From: Isochrysis galbana
Lineage: Eukaryota; Haptophyta; Isochrysidales; Isochrysidaceae
Length of the DNA stretch: 64,000 nt
Direction of reading: 5' to 3'
Assembly: GCA_018136815.1 (NCBI GenBank)
Contig: CM030932.1
Coordinates: 5,246,407-5,310,406, forward strand
The notes beneath the pieces are model-generated. The model searched no databases and had not been told where the DNA came from. It was given only the letters and a program-made list of their open reading frames with translations. The position numbers were made by a program, and so were the translations under genes. Each line of letters opens with the position of its first letter. Positions within the stretch are counted from its first letter, which is position 1. Positions 19,999 to 33,011 of the stretch are shown here, piece by piece.

Positions 19999-22900
19999 CT
20001 AATCTGCCATCAACAAGTAGAGGGACTCGTTCGTCACGAGGCCGCCGAGCAAAGTATCGGTGTAATGATCGAGTCGATTGTATAGCTCAAACTCATGCAG
20101 GCCAAGTAGGACTTCACGTACCTGAAATGGGTAGATGTATTTCGAATTGTCTTTGGTGAATTTAGGGCGAACGCTCTAGACTGGCTTCGCCATATTCTAC
20201 AGAAAATCTGGGAGGGTGTCCCGATAGCTCGGGCACTCGACCCAAAAGTAGCACTCGCCAATTGCGCACCACGTCGAGGTACGAGACTACTCTCAGAACG
20301 CTCTTGACGAAAACTCCGAGCATGTGTGCATCGAGCCAACACGCCACCCGACGGATGTCTTTCTTCTCACACCTGCACATCGACATAAGGGGATGGGGAG
20401 ATGGGGCAATGATGAGTGATAGTTCAGTGGAGTATCTTTCGTAATAGCACTCCACTCATTTGCATCAAGCAAACAGCTTCTCTCCACTCTGGTGGTTTGA
20501 TAGCCGCATCGCGCAGAGAAGAATGGTCTGCATGGCCGCATCGAGCACCGAATAAAGGCATGTGGACGATTAGATGTCTCACCAGTCAAGCATCATCTTC
20601 GAGAGCGTGGTGTCGAATTCCACCTCGAGCTCCTCACCCAACTCGATCGTTGCGGCGAATACTTCCTATAAGGGCGCGGGGAACGATGTAAGCTCGCTTG
20701 GCTGAGGACGTAAGATCAACACGTCCGCGGACATTCGGACTCAACGTGTTGCTCACAAGCGCTAGAACATGAACAACTCGCAGCCTTACACCGCGCAAGA
20801 AGTGGCCATTCGGAAGCATCCACGTGCCTGCATCTCCGGTGAGAAGGGCGGCATCTCAGCCACAGCTTCCATCGCCGTCATCTGCAGCCTCCTCTCCCTC
20901 AGAAACAAGCAGATCCATGCGCAGACTTCAGGCAATGTGAGCTTTGCAAGCCAGCCATCGGAGATGATCGTCCCCATGATAAGTGGCTGACCGTCGGCAA
21001 AGGCAGCGCAGGCACGGCCACGTGGCGTGAGGCTCTCGGCTGCCAACGAAGCCGATGAAAGGGACGCACTCGATGTGCACGAGGATGCCGATTCGCTCGT
21101 CCCGGACGCCCCATTAATTTTCGGGGCGGGAGAGGGATTGACGAAACCGTTTTCCTTGAGCCAATGGAGCGCCTTATCCCAGTCAGCTCGAAGCTGATTG
21201 CAGGTGGCGCCAAGCTCGAGTTCGAGAGAATCCAAGTTGGCCACCTGCACATTGGTTGCCGAGAGTGAGCCCAAATTCTTCCTGACAACCCGGAAGCCCG
21301 CGCGTGGACACTCTTCCCCAAAGTCCCTGCCCATCCATGCTCATTCCCTAGGCACCCGCGCTTACCGCAGCCGAAATTTGCGGTATATTCGCGCCATGGC
21401 GGTCCTTGAGCGCTGTCATCTCTGCCTTAGCTTCTTTCTGTTGCTTGGGGGTCAGGATTCCTCTTGCCCCACCGAAGTACTCGGCGGTTCCTGCCAACTT
21501 AGCTTCAAGGAAGGCGTAGCGCTTAGCCGCGGTCAAACGCTCCTCAGCGATGTCGGGATCGACATTGGCCCGGGCGGCAGCGAGCGCGGCCGCTAGTTCC
21601 TCTCTTATTGCGGCAGCTCGCCGTTTCATGGCATCCGACTTCAGAGTCCGATCGAGGACCTCGGGACCATACCCGCGATTCAAATGACGAAGTACCTGTT
21701 CAAGATGCGGTGGCGTGGTGAGGATGAGACATGGCTGCCAACGTGAATGCGTTCGCATCTAGTCGCAGCAGCAGGCAGCTTAGAGCGCTTGGTGAAGGGT
21801 ACTACCGACGTCGTGCCCGCTAGCGTATCAAGCTTGGGCAACGCGGGCTAGCCTCGCACAAAGGGGCGATCGACGATGAGCTGCGAGACGGCGCAAGGCA
21901 TGCGTCCGATAAGCATCTCCCGGAGCGAAACGGACGACGCGAGGTTGCGCAGCCCAGCCACGGACAGAGTAGGAGAATAGACCACGTAGCCAAGCTCGTC
22001 CATACCCCGACGACCAGCACGACCTGCCATCTGCGACAGACATGAAATGGACGATTTTGGGCGATCGTGGCGGCTAATCGGGAATCTCGTGGAGCAGTGA
22101 CGGAATTGCGTCTCTAGAGTCTCTACCTGCCAAAACTCATCCGGGCGGAGTGGCCGATGGCCGGGAACGTCGCCATCGTTGGGTTTGTCCAATTGCGAGA
22201 AGACAACCGTACGTGCCTAATAATGACTCGTGAAGAGGAATGTTGTAGATCAGATTGCAAACTAGGAAATAGGAGGGAGGACTTTGTCCCATAGGGTGGC
22301 GTTGCCACGCGAGAAAGTTGAATTCGCTTAGCCCGAGACTCGACCAGAAACCCCCGATGCCACTTACCGGCATATTCACCCCAACGGCGAGTGTCTCGGT
22401 CGCAAACACGAGCTTAACAAGCTTTTGCTGAAAACAAAGCTCAACGAACTCTCGCAAGATGGGCAGCATACCCGAGTGGTGGTAAGCGACACCTCGGAAG
22501 AGCAGTCCCATGATCTGTCCATTTCAAGAGCATTTCGAGAAAAGCGGACAGGCTTAGCCATGGTACACCTCAATCCCCGATTGAATGCATATTGCGTTAT
22601 GAGACCGATCGAACAATGGATGACAGGCCGATGCAGGCACCCGATTAATCTTCATACCTCTTGATAGGCGTCGAGCTCTCCCAACTGAGGCATGTAGCGC
22701 TGAAGATGCTTGCGGTGCATCAGCTCAAGAACGCGCTGGCTGGTACGTATCGCGGCTCTGCAAAGGGATCATGAGCGTCAATGACGGGCAACGTGCGAGA
22801 AAGGCACTAGCGATTTCGACTGTGATCGATGCCGAGTCTGACATTGATGGTTGCTGCGCACGGAGCTAGCCAATGCGGGGAGCAAGGCCAATCTGCTCAC

Positions 22901-25900
22901 CTGCGTTCCTCTTCTTGCCGCGTCCAAGCGGCCAACAATTCGGGTTCGGTCTCTTCGGGTCGCTTTTTTTCATGGGTTCGCACTCCGCCTAGAAGGTTGA
23001 GTGTGACCTGTGCGCACACGAATCGACGGCATGGGAGGGTGAGAGTGTGTGGGAAATCTCTCCCAGCGGACGGCCGCAAGATGTTATATACGAAGACAAG
23101 ACCCAAACATGCTGGGAAAAGATTGGTACGAGTGAGATCACCGAGTGCCAAAATGAATCAAACTGGGTCCGAGTGCCAGGACGAGACTCACCGCGTGTGC
23201 GCCCTCTACGCAGTGCTTCCGCGACATACAGAAAACGATGGCGGGAAGCATGGATGGATTTGGGCTAGAGAGGTTTCGTGCCAAGCGCAGGCATTCTGAA
23301 CCAAATGAAAAGGCGATTGGATTGCCCCCACCGCGGCCACCATTGCCTCTTCCTCCACATCTGCCGTTGTTACCGGCGCGGCGTCCACCACCCTTGCCTC
23401 CCCTTCCGTTGCCGGCACGCTCCCGTGCAATCGCTTCCTTCTCGGCTGCTCGCTCATTCCTCGCTGAGACGGCGGCAATGGACGCAGCTGTCGTTGGGCG
23501 CTCTGGCTCCCTCAAAGCGGAGCAGAGGGCCTCATACCTGTGCGGCGTAAAGCCAAGGAGAGGTGCGTTCAGCGAATCCACCGACGGACACGGTCGCAAA
23601 GCAGCTAGCCTGCTTACGTCCTGCAGCTGCGAGTCTTGCAACTATTTATGCACTCACTTTTCGGCTTGGAAGACGTTGGCGCTAGCAAGTCCTTGGCTCG
23701 TGCTGCTTGGCGTGTGCGTGCCAAAAAATTGGACGAATGCGCCGGTACGCCTGTCGATTCCGCCGACCTACATTGGGAATGAAGTGTAGGAGATTTGATG
23801 TCCTAGACATCACCGCCGACATAGATATGCATCGTGGCCTTCCACTGCCTCCATTACTGAAGCTAACGTGACAAAAAAGAGACGAGCATGAAGAAGCTCG
23901 TGGGCAACACTATAGCAGGATAGCCTCGCACGTGGAGTGGGACATGCCGATCGGTCCTCCGAACAATCCGGCCGGGACGCCCTCGCGCTTTGCCGATCCA
24001 CTCGAGGAAATACTCAGGCTCGCGTAGCGTCGCACTGAGCGCAACCATCTAGAATGTCAATTAGGTGGTGGACAGGAACGGAGTAGTCAAACATAACAGA
24101 AGTTTACTTGTGAATGCTGACCTAGCTTGGCATTTGCTTGCAAGCACAGAGAAGATCTAGCGCTAATGGCTCCAAGCTCATCAGAAGCAGTTATCTTAAG
24201 CGAGATCGAGAATGCGGCTCTCGAGCACACCTGGACTGAAGGTGGGAGGTGAATGAGTGTTTCCTCCCACACGATACCTCTCTCAGTGTCGTTGATGTAG
24301 TGGATCTCGTCGGATACGACGACGCCCAGATTGTCAAGGTCGAGATCACGGAGTGATGACGCCATCGCATCAACGGGGTTCGCCGTGTTGTTGACACCGC
24401 AAATGTTTGGTGGCGAGGGCAAGGGCGCGTTGGGGCATTTGACCAATTTATTCCGTAGAATCTCCGAGGTGCAGATTATGAGCTCGTGAGTTGTGCCCGG
24501 TGGCGATCTAATTTTGATGTCGCCGGTAAGGAGCGCGACTCCGGCCTGAAGGCCTCGCTTGGAAAACCATGTCTTGAATTCAGCATACTTTTGGTTGGAG
24601 AGCGCCTGCGTTCCAAACGCGAAAGGCATACGTGACCTTACAAAAGGTTTGCATAGGTGGATTGTCCGGGGGGAGATGGTGGGATACGCCATGGAGGAAA
24701 CAGGTAAATGATGATGGCCATCCCACGTTGCTCATACGAGGCGATTCCACGAGATCGACAAACGAGACGTGACCTATTGTGCTGCAAATGCGCATGCCAA
24801 CGGGATGTGCATTTCGACCTTGATGGGCGACGTATATATCGCTTTCTTGCCTCTCTTGAAGGCTTGCAGGATAGCGCAAAGTGCGACAGCCGTCTTGCCA
24901 GATCCAGTGGGCGCCATAGCGAGGAGGTCGGTAGACTCGTCCGTGATGACATCGAGACAGCCGACCTAATCAAGCACAAGACAAAGGCATTGTTGCGTCA
25001 GTCGAAAAGGGCGGTTGGAGTCCGTCACTCGGCGAGCATGCACCAAAGCGAGATCACAATATTTGCACCTGAAACTTGTCGGGAGGATAGCCCATCACCG
25101 AGGTGACCTGGTCCACCGTGAGAGTTGTATTGCCGGTCTCATCCGAGAAAAATGTATCCGTCTTTGCCTGTTCAATGGTGGCGTCTCTAACACCTAGATT
25201 GGCCGTCAAATCACTTGTTTGGCTAATCCCCACGCCTGCGCCGTCTGCCTTGGTGCCGCGCATCCCGTCCCCGATAACGAGAGCTGCTTCCTCGGGCGAG
25301 ATATCAACGAGGTGTACAAGCTCTTCAGGAGAGCAAAGCATGAGCGCCTCAAGGCCGATGGAGCACGACGCCAGGAGCTGGATTGAAATCGGACCCATGA
25401 GAAGGCGCAAGGGAAAGCGGGCAGTCGAATGAGCGAACGCGATGGCGGGATAAATGAGCGAACACGATGGCGAGGTTGCTTGCAATCGGATGACGACGGT
25501 CTAGAGGGCATGGCACAGCCCCTCTCCATCCCTCCCGAGGGCTCCACCCGCCCCGCACGCTGCCTATCCTTGTTTGCCATGCGCACATGTGTGGTCGAGT
25601 CGGAGACGCCCTGTCGACGCAAATAAGCAAGAAGCTCTACGTCCAATTCCTTCTCTTCGCCGTCCACATTCCTAGATCTTGCTGCGACATTTGGAGGGAC
25701 CGCAGAGCCACTAGGAGTTTCGGTGCCCATTGCCAAAGCGCCGCCAACGGCGGCTTGCAATGAATTCCGTTCTTGTGCGGCCGCCTGCGCCTCACGAGCA
25801 GCTTCCAAACCGTGGAGTGCCTCGAGGGCGAGAGAGACCGCCGTGAGCTGCTCTCGGATAGCGGGCGCCTTTTCGAGCTTAATCAGCTGATTGGCCTGAA

Positions 25901-28728
25901 CATACCCAAAGTACGGTGCGAATCAAAGTACGCGCGTGGGGGGTTGCGTGGGGTGGGGTGGTGGCGACGAACCTGCAGTGCCACTCCAGCTTGTTGTTTT
26001 GCACGCAAAGCGGCAAGGTCTTCGAGGGCAAAGCCAAGCTTTTTGTGCTTCTTTTCCAACAACAGACGGGCATCAACGGGCTGACGCAAAACAAGGAAAG
26101 GTGCCAATCAGAAGCAGTCGAACGCCCACATGGACGGATGTAGTAGCTAGGAGGCGTGCGCTGGCTCGAGCAAACGCATTTCCTCACCAAGTCCACCCTG
26201 CCATCAGTGCCCAGTGCTGTCGAGATGAGACGCCTCGCAGCATCCATATCAACGCGGAGCGACGGTGAGCCGCCACGTGCTCGACCCTCGTGGCTATCGG
26301 CGGCCTCAGTCGGACTTTCGCTAGCACTGGCCACGATGTGACCGTCTTGAGCCCGTGCCATCGGATTGTCGTTGTTGGCAGCGGCAATAGTTGAGGTGCA
26401 ATTGCTAGGTGGATGAGGCAGGGAGAGGCCCGGAGGAGGGGAGCGCGGGAGCCGGACACGCAGCTGAGTTCGACCTTGTTTGAGTACACCCCACAATTCA
26501 AGCAGGATCTCGCTCTTTGGCGTAGCTGCAATGGGCTCCTCAACCTCACGCAGGGCATCAGCGAGCGGCTCGGAAAAATATGAATCCGAGAGGGGGATAC
26601 GCACACGACCCCTCTCGGTGTAGAGGCGAAGACAGAGGCCGCCATATTCATGATCCACCTCAACTTTGCCTCGGTAAAGCAGTGGCGTCTCTCGGCAGCA
26701 ATACGCCAATTCCATCGCAGACGTGTGAGCATGATATCGAGCAATCGCAGTAGCACGCTCGTTGAGAGCTGCAGTGGCAGCAGGTGTGGCCGCGGAGGCG
26801 GAAAGCGAGCCTAGTAGAGCGTGCTGCGAGGACGGCCCATGGGAATGCGGATCCGTCATCACAAGCGTGAAATTTACAGCGTGCGATACGCATTGGGCGA
26901 AAAATGCCCCATTAATAGATAGGTGTAGCCGATGTGGAAGCTGGCGAGCAAAGCACCTGATTGTGTAAATCTGCATATCGGCGGATCGGCGATGATATGT
27001 GTGCGTAGTACGCGCGCTGCAATGAAAAATGCGAGCGACCGCCGGCGGTGGAAGGGACTCCAGGTGGGGACTGAACGCGGACCGTCGCCAACTGGTACGA
27101 GGCGGCAGTAGGACGGGAGCCAGGGGCCGGCGGTGGCTGCACGCGGAGGAGACCAGCAGCGAAAGTGGACGGCACATCGGGGGCGCTATCTGCAGCTCGC
27201 GCGAGCAGTTCTCCGAAATACGAATTGTACCTGATAGAAAAATGGCAAGCAGGTCGTATCTTGGTGGAGAGGCGTTGCCCCAGAGCAAACAAACGCGCGC
27301 GGCGTGCGGTGTCGACGCTGGTGACGTCGAGATGGATTTAACGCAACGCTGGCTTGAGCATTGCACTCGCTGGGCGCACTCAATCATAGCCCAAGCGATC
27401 ATCTCTTCCGATTCGCTCTCGCCAGAGAGACCGCTTAAGAGCTGGCGTGCAGCTTCGAGATGAGGCGTGGCTCCAGCAGCTAGACGAGCATAAGTGGTCG
27501 CCTCGCGATTGATGATTCGAGTGCGAGTGTGCCACCTGAAAGGATTCCCGACGGAGAGAAGCACATCGATGTAGAAGGTGATGCTCCATGGGAAGGCATG
27601 CAAAGGGCGTTGAGGGGATACAGCTCCATTTGCACACAAGGCCCTGCATGGCTATGACAGACGCATGCCACATCACAAGATGGTTAGGTGTGCCTTACTT
27701 TTTTACGACTCTGCCCTCTTTGATGACGAGGAAGAGCGAGAGTGCATTCCTTGCAACGCCTTCATTGAGCGACAAGGTGCCATGGGCCAAATCAGGAGGT
27801 AGCATTGGCACAGAACCACCCCTCAGAGAGGGATCAATCGCCTCCAGGGACTTCCGGTCACTGCCCTCCGCCGTGAAGTCATGTGATTCTCTGGCGGCAC
27901 CTTGACCGGATACCGTGCCGTCGGCCGCGGTCGCGACATAGTCGCCCACAATCCCGCGGTGGTAGGCTGAACTGGCACGCTGAAAGGCCCAATCAAAAAG
28001 AGTGGAGCCACATACAATGTGCGCAGCCACGTCGGCGATGTGTATGCCCAACGTCACACAACCGTCCTGAACAGTCTGAGGGCTAGACGCATCACCTACT
28101 TCGATGGAGATAGCGTCGTCGATGTCCCGTGTGGATGCATTATCCACACTCATGCAATGGAGATGTGTGCAGTCGAGCCTGTCATCCTCGCAAGGTGGCA
28201 ACGGAGCTGCGCCATCAGAAGCGCCGCCGGTTGTCGCCATTCCCTTGAGGTGCCATTGTTCTTGTGAAGGATATCTGCATGGCTTGATGCCAAAGTGTCG
28301 TTGGTAAGCTTCGAGCTCTGCCGGATATTCACCAACAGGGCCCAGTAGCTCGATGAGCTCCGCCTCACCCGGCCGATTTGCCGACAGCGCGGCCACCTTT
28401 GCGAATCTGTTCCGCTTACCGGCCTTCGCTTGCGTTGCCTGCGACCAGACATGAATAGGAGGTCAACATCGCTGGGCGGACGCATGCTGGCATGCCGAAT
28501 GACAATGCGCGCGCGTAGTGTTCCGTCGGTCCGTCTAAAGAGCAGGAAGAAAAAGGAGAGTTGGCAAAAAAAACACTCATCAGTGGGAGGCCTCTTCCAA
28601 CGCACCGGCTTGATATGGATGATGACAGTCTGGCCGCCCGAGAAAAGCAGCGTGCCGGGTACGCCCGTCGCGCCGTACCGATTGCGATCGTCAAGCCGGA
28701 GCACCGCATACTTGACAGCAGATGCCAT
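19999..28728 (-). CDS. RNase II/R (RNB) - Ski2/ISE2-type DExH RNA helicase fusion, about 20 exons
   Basis: Exons traced by splice sites and phase: 28728-28606, 28438-27699, 27535-27380, 27230-26957, 26823-26188, 26080-25973, 25895-25548, 25377-25069, 24965-24819, 24605-24231, 24048-23932, 23767-23658, 23609-23192, 23007-22901, 22757-22658, 22514-22368, 22216-22127, 22030-21860, 21734-21366, about 21244-20775, about 20665-20600, one or two uncertain exons near 20.2-20.5 kb, and 20121-19999. Phases agree at every join down to 21366. The product is about 1,900 residues. Part one, about 40-500, is an RNB domain: [20 protein letters not shown], the acidic catalytic loop [26 protein letters not shown], and the [13 protein letters not shown] signature. 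Part two, from about 890, is the helicase: PPDKFQ, Walker [69 protein letters not shown] and [16 protein letters not shown]-type end follows ([29 protein letters not shown]). Expected role: ATP-driven unwinding feeding 3'-5' RNA decay, perhaps in an organelle. An extra 5' exon may exist upstream of 28779, where an acceptor TTTCAG is seen. Confidence 0.85.
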
Positions 28729-28779
28729 CACACGTGCAGGTGAGGGCTTTGTGCAGCCCAGTGATGGGAGCGAGTGTGT

Positions 28780-29959
28780 CTGAAAGGAGAGCAGCGCTAA
28801 GTGAGGTCGCAAAGGGGCCGCGGGAAAGAGGTAGGCGCTTGAGAGAGAGGGAGGGAGGGGAAGGGAGGGAGGGGGGAAGGGAGGGAGAGAGAGCGAGAAG
28901 AGAAGGGAGAGAGCCGAGGGCGGCCACGGAGGACGCGGAGAGGCTGGGGGAAAGACTCGGCTATTGTATGATGCCAGGAATATCAGGACTAAAGATAGTT
29001 TTTGTCTGGAGTTTTGTATTAGAAGGGGCTCATAGTCCCCATCTGCCTTGGTGTACGCTTAATTAGGTGTCCTCCGATCTCGTCCCCCTCTTTGCGTCGC
29101 TAAGACCATGCTACATCTAGCCCTCGTCTCGCTACTCGGTATGGGCCTGCCCACGGCTGTCCCACGCGCTCGATTCGAACATGGTACCCCCGCGAGTCGA
29201 TCCGAACGCTCGCATCGCGCATCGCTCGATCTCGATCTCGACCGTCCTCGACCTCCACATGCCCGAATTACCCTTTGGGCTTCTCTCGACCACTCATCCC
29301 TCAAATGTTTGGGCCTCCCCCATCCCTTTGGATGGGCTCGTCTCTCGTCTCTCGGGGCCTCTGAGGCCCGTCTCGACCCCCCTCGCCCTCGCCGGCTCAA
29401 AAGGGCCATTGGAAGACCTCGCAGCCTTTCGGGTGAAAGCAACGCAGGGGGGGGGGGCACTCGTGAGATAGGAGCCCAGAAGCGCTAATCTCCCTCGCTA
29501 TTAGGCTAGAGCGAGTGGCCGCGGCGAGCCGCGGCCCTTCTCTCCTGGTTCTGGTGCTGGTGCCCCCGTCTTCTCTTACCCAAACGGGGCGAGAAGACAC
29601 GTATCTGCCAGAGGGGAGAGCTGCCGCTCCCCCCTCCCCTCCCTCTTCCCTTTTCCTCCTCTCTTCCCTGCGGCGGGGGCCCATGGCGCGCGCCTGCGGC
29701 TCCTCTTCAGGTCCCCAGGTGGCCTGCAAGGGCCTGGGAGCACAGCTCAGGGGGCAGGTGAGGCTGGGGCATGGCCCTGGCCCCTCCTGCCTCTCCCTCG
29801 CTGGCGCTCCGAGCCCCTGCGGGTCGACTGGAGCTGGCTGGGGGGTCCTGAACAGGGAAGCCCAGGGGGAGGAGGGGCTGGTCAGAGGGATGGGCTGGCC
29901 ACGACAGCCCAGGGCGGGCGAATCAGGCGTGCCTGTGGGGAGAGGGATGGGTCAGCATG
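28780..29959. other. Likely promoter/5' region of the fusion gene, then GC-rich low-complexity sequence
   Basis: 28800-28900 is purine-rich on the plus strand (pyrimidine-rich in gene sense), directly upstream of the fusion gene, and could be its promoter or first intron. From 29050 to 29960 several long frames exist on both strands, but all are Arg/Pro/Ser-rich products of GC-rich sequence and none has a recognisable domain. Confidence 0.4.
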
Positions 29960-30090
29960 GCAGTGTGCTCCTGGCAGGCCATCAGGCGTGCCAGGAGAGT
30001 GGGTGGTTCCTCCCCCATGGCAGGGGAGGAGTGGAGAGAGAGGGGGGCTCGTGCCCCCCCATGGGCGAACTAAGTATAAACTTAGTTGTG
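29960..30090 (+). repeat. Dispersed repeat R5, copy 2
   Basis: Same structure as 18835-18962: CATCAGGCGTGCCAGGAGAG, GGCAGGGGAGGAGTGG, the GGGGGGCTCGTGCCCCCC hairpin and a perfect palindrome AACTAAGT-ATAA-ACTTAGTT at 30068-30087. A shorter related tail occurs near 30510-30566. Confidence 0.75.
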
Positions 30091-30609
30091 CTAGAACAGC
30101 CTCAAGCTTGTGGGACGTTCTATGCTTCTTCTTATCTTGTTTAACTACGGCCTTGCTGGGAGTCTCCGCCTCTCGCCGTACCCGTACCCGTCAAAATCGC
30201 GACCGCTATAACCTGAACGGCACTAAAAGCGGCAAATTAGCCGCAGTGTTGTCGCAAGTACGGAAGTCAAGGATAGATGGGACGCACCTCCGGGCACACA
30301 GAACGGCCGCGCTGCTAGGATGGTCGTGGTTCGCCGCCCCAGGAGAGAGAGCTAAGAGACCCTGCTAGCGGCGATGCTGTAGCTGTAGCGATCAGCGATC
30401 AGAGACTCAGAGACAAGGCCAGTAGGATGACCGTTTGACCGGACACAATGGGAATCATACTAGAAGGTAGATGCGTATCAGTAGATAACATCGATGAGAT
30501 AAAATACCCGGGAGGCCACGAGGCGCCTCCCCCATGTGAATGCCAAGTACAAACTTAGTTGGCCCTAGTACTAGTAGTACGTAGTACGTAGCTGTAGCTA
30601 CTACTAGTA

Positions 30610-30745
30610 GTGCGTAGTGCACGAGGGGAGTTGCCAGATGGCGTGGGAGGGGGGGGGGGGGTCGGGGGCGTGGCGGTGTAGAACGCTTGCGTAAGAGTAG
30701 TTAGTGGGTCCACAACCGCGTGCGCGGCGAGAATATTAAAGCCAA
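30610..30745 (+). mobile_element. Degraded LINE family B 3' end
   Basis: GCACGAGGGGAGTTGCC, a GGGGGCGTGGC segment and GCGGCGAGAATATTAAA follow in the same order as in the family B 3' UTRs at 7.3 and 41.0 kb. Only the untranslated tail is present. Confidence 0.5.
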
Positions 30746-30840
30746 TTTTTACCTTAGCCTTAGCCAGTTGCTTGACTGCAATGCGATTCTTCTCTTGAGA
30801 ATTTTCTGTGGCTTGATTCGCTAACGCAACGTAGTGTGAA

Positions 30841-32393
30841 TCAATAAAGCCCACACCTGGCCGGCCAAACTTGCTCGCTTGGAGATCTGGCATTCGGGTC
30901 CAACGATGCACCATCTATGCATCGGAACCACCGTACGTCGGGCATCCATGGCAGGTTGTACTCATGTATCCTTCGAAGAGGAGCTCCCGTCATCGAGGAC
31001 GGCGCAGGGTCACGCAGCCCCTTCACAACATAGACACCCGCCGCGGCAAGGTGAGCCGCGGTGCTCGCGGTGCTACCTGGAGCCTCAGGGATTACGCGAT
31101 CACGGCAAAAGCATTTGGCGTTCCTTGCTATGTCCTCTTTATGGCTATGGTTGAACGCAAGGGTGTCTCCCTTGGGCGGACTACGTAGTAGTCCGGGCCT
31201 CGAGCGGGAGTGGGTGAAGAGCATGCTCCCGACCTCGAGGACAGTTGCATAGCACGTATGAATCTGGCAGGCTTCATCCCCCTGACTGCTGGATCGCTGC
31301 ACATTTGTACAAACACAACTCGGCTCACCACGTGGTGGCAAGTAACCCCAAGAGTTAGACATGCCTCGCGCATACAACGCTTCCGTGTGCGCACGCCCAG
31401 ACAGTCTTTCGCCATCACTCAACGTCTCGTCCATAAGCGAGGAAGCGATGCCTGCGACATTTCGTGGTAGTCGCTCTGGGCGGAGGGCGAGTGCAATGTC
31501 GGTGATGTAGCACGTGTACGACGTGATAAGCTGAGTATCTGCTTGAGCCCAAGGCACTGTTTGCCCCAGTATAAGATGATTCCCTCCTGAGCATATGGGA
31601 CGACAGGGGGAGCAGTATGAATGATGCGTAAGGGTACACAGACGTTCCTGTCCTCTTCCACAGGGCCTTGTCCGCATGGCATTTACAGCGTATAGTGGCG
31701 ACTTTAGCGGTTGTTCCCACGCTCATCTTTCCGCTCATGGTGCAAGGGCCGTGCTTGGATTCGCGCACTCCAGCCTTGTTTGAAGTAGGAGGACAACAGA
31801 TCGAGAGCAAAGGAATAACGGTAAATGGCGTCGGGCCGTGTCCTCAGCACCACTGCATTCGGCGCGGTCGAGAAGCCGTGGGTCTGCGCCGACCATTCCG
31901 CCACGGCCCAGAGGAGGTGCCATGGCATGGTCAGCGCGCCTTTTGGGTAGGAATCAAGGCTACCCGATCGACGGAGCACGACATATGCCATCCTGCCATC
32001 GAATGTGTTGAACGAGGCTGAGCGCAGCAGCGCGGGGGTATCCGTCATAGAGCGGGCAAACAGACGCCAGTCAAGTGGCTCGTGTGCACCTCGGCTGAGA
32101 GCACACTCGTGGCCGCTTGCGTTGGGCACGCAGACCTCGAGCGGCAGTACGGCGGCGACCATGTAGCAGCCATGGCTTGAGTGGCGGGCCATCGCGGCGA
32201 GGTTCTGCTGCGTCCAGTGGAACGTGCGATAGTGACCGTACAAAAAGAGCCAGAGCGCGGGTGAGGCGCAGCCAGGAGCGGCGGTCCATCTGCCGGCCGA
32301 GGCTGCCGCCAGCTCGACTGAGCCCGCTTCGCCCTCGCTCCACTGGGCAAGTCGGCGGGTGAGCAGCGAGTCGGGTGTCGCCGTGCCGCCCAT
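30841..32393 (-). CDS. Glycosyltransferase-like protein, multi-exon
   Basis: Exon 1 starts at an ATG at 32393 and is open to about 31805. It reads SPALWLFLYGHYRTFHWTQQ, VAAVLPLEVCVPN, RSASFNTFDGRMAYVVLRRS and VVLRTRPDAIYRYSFALDLL. The LxLYGxxRTF opening and the RTRPDAIY motif resemble uncharacterised glycosyltransferase-like proteins common in algae, where RPD-type motifs sit in the nucleotide-sugar site. A second coding block at about 31655-31120 continues in another frame (GGNHLILGQTVPWAQADTQL, ITDIALALRPERLPRN), and a third at about 31130-30841 ends with HEYNLPWMPDVRWF. I did not fix all splice sites, and the boundary near 31760 is uncertain. There is no obvious signal peptide at residue 1. 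The assignment rests on motif style, not on a named domain. Confidence 0.45.
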
Positions 32394-32603
32394 CACTCCT
32401 CTCCCGCCTTCCCCCGCCGACATACGCCTTCACTCCCCCCCCCCCCCTCTCCCTTCCGCCTGCCTTCCCGCTCTTTTTCCGCCAGGCTTACCCTTCCTAC
32501 CAAATTTCCGCTGTAACCCGACCCGGCCCCCACCATCGGCACGACCGAAGGCACCAAGCGACACAGCATCGACGGAAGAAACACCTAGAGAAACAACCAG
32601 GGT

Positions 32604-32790
32604 TTCCGAAAGTGATACTGTCAGAGTGTTCTTGTTGTCCCAGTTTAATCCTAGTGCTGAGGGACCGTGCCTCATCGGCAACGGAGCCCCTACCCCGCGA
32701 TAGGGGTGTGCGCGGTTGGTGCATGGCTCGTCCGGTGTATGTGGCTAGGGATGCTAGCCAACAAGACCTCTTACAAGACTACAATTTCTA
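32604..32790 (+). repeat. Dispersed repeat R3, copy 1
   Basis: About 185 bp from GTGATACTGTCAGAGTG through CCTCATCGGCAACGGAGCCC to GGCTAGGGATGCTAGCCAAC and AAGACCTCTT. The same sequence lies inverted at 39200-39400, and its last 45 bp recurs at 62690-62735 beside an assembly gap. It is SINE-sized, but no promoter boxes were identified. It directly precedes a LINE family B fragment. Confidence 0.75.
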
Positions 32791-32814
32791 ACGGATACCG
32801 ACATATCTAGAATG

Positions 32815-33000
32815 AACAATATTTGGATATATACAAACACTAACTATCTAGGCGAAATTACGGACGCTACCGAAGTAGCGAAACCGGGCGAAGAAAGACA
32901 CTACCACACCCCCGCCAAATGAGAAGATGAGAAGATGGGCTAAAAGGCCCAAAACACCTAGAATAAGAATACCCTTTAGCTTTAGCGGAAACAGACGCTC
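32815..33000 (+). mobile_element. LINE family B internal fragment with stops
   Basis: The frame reads NNIWIYTNTNYLGEITD, which matches the sequence 5' of the MEYPLADEY start of the copy at 6.17-6.31 kb (NIWIHAETDYLGEVAD). Several stop codons and deletions show it is dead. Confidence 0.65.
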
Positions 33001-33011
33001 GAGCTGGTACG

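Noticed and set aside
25879..27639. A single 586-codon open frame on the minus strand
   Set aside because: It reads through two introns of the RNase-helicase gene. Splice sites at 27535/27380, 27230/26957 and 26823/26188 give the conserved RNB sequence, parts of which are in other frames.
28691..28927. Leu/Ser-rich transit-peptide-like N-terminus for the fusion gene
   Set aside because: The apparent start codon is GTG and I could not find a GT donor that joins it to the exon at 28779. A targeting exon may exist but this is not proof of it.
29059..29729. Several Arg/Pro-rich ORFs on both strands
   Set aside because: GC-rich low-complexity sequence opens all frames. No conserved motif, start context or splice pattern supports a gene.
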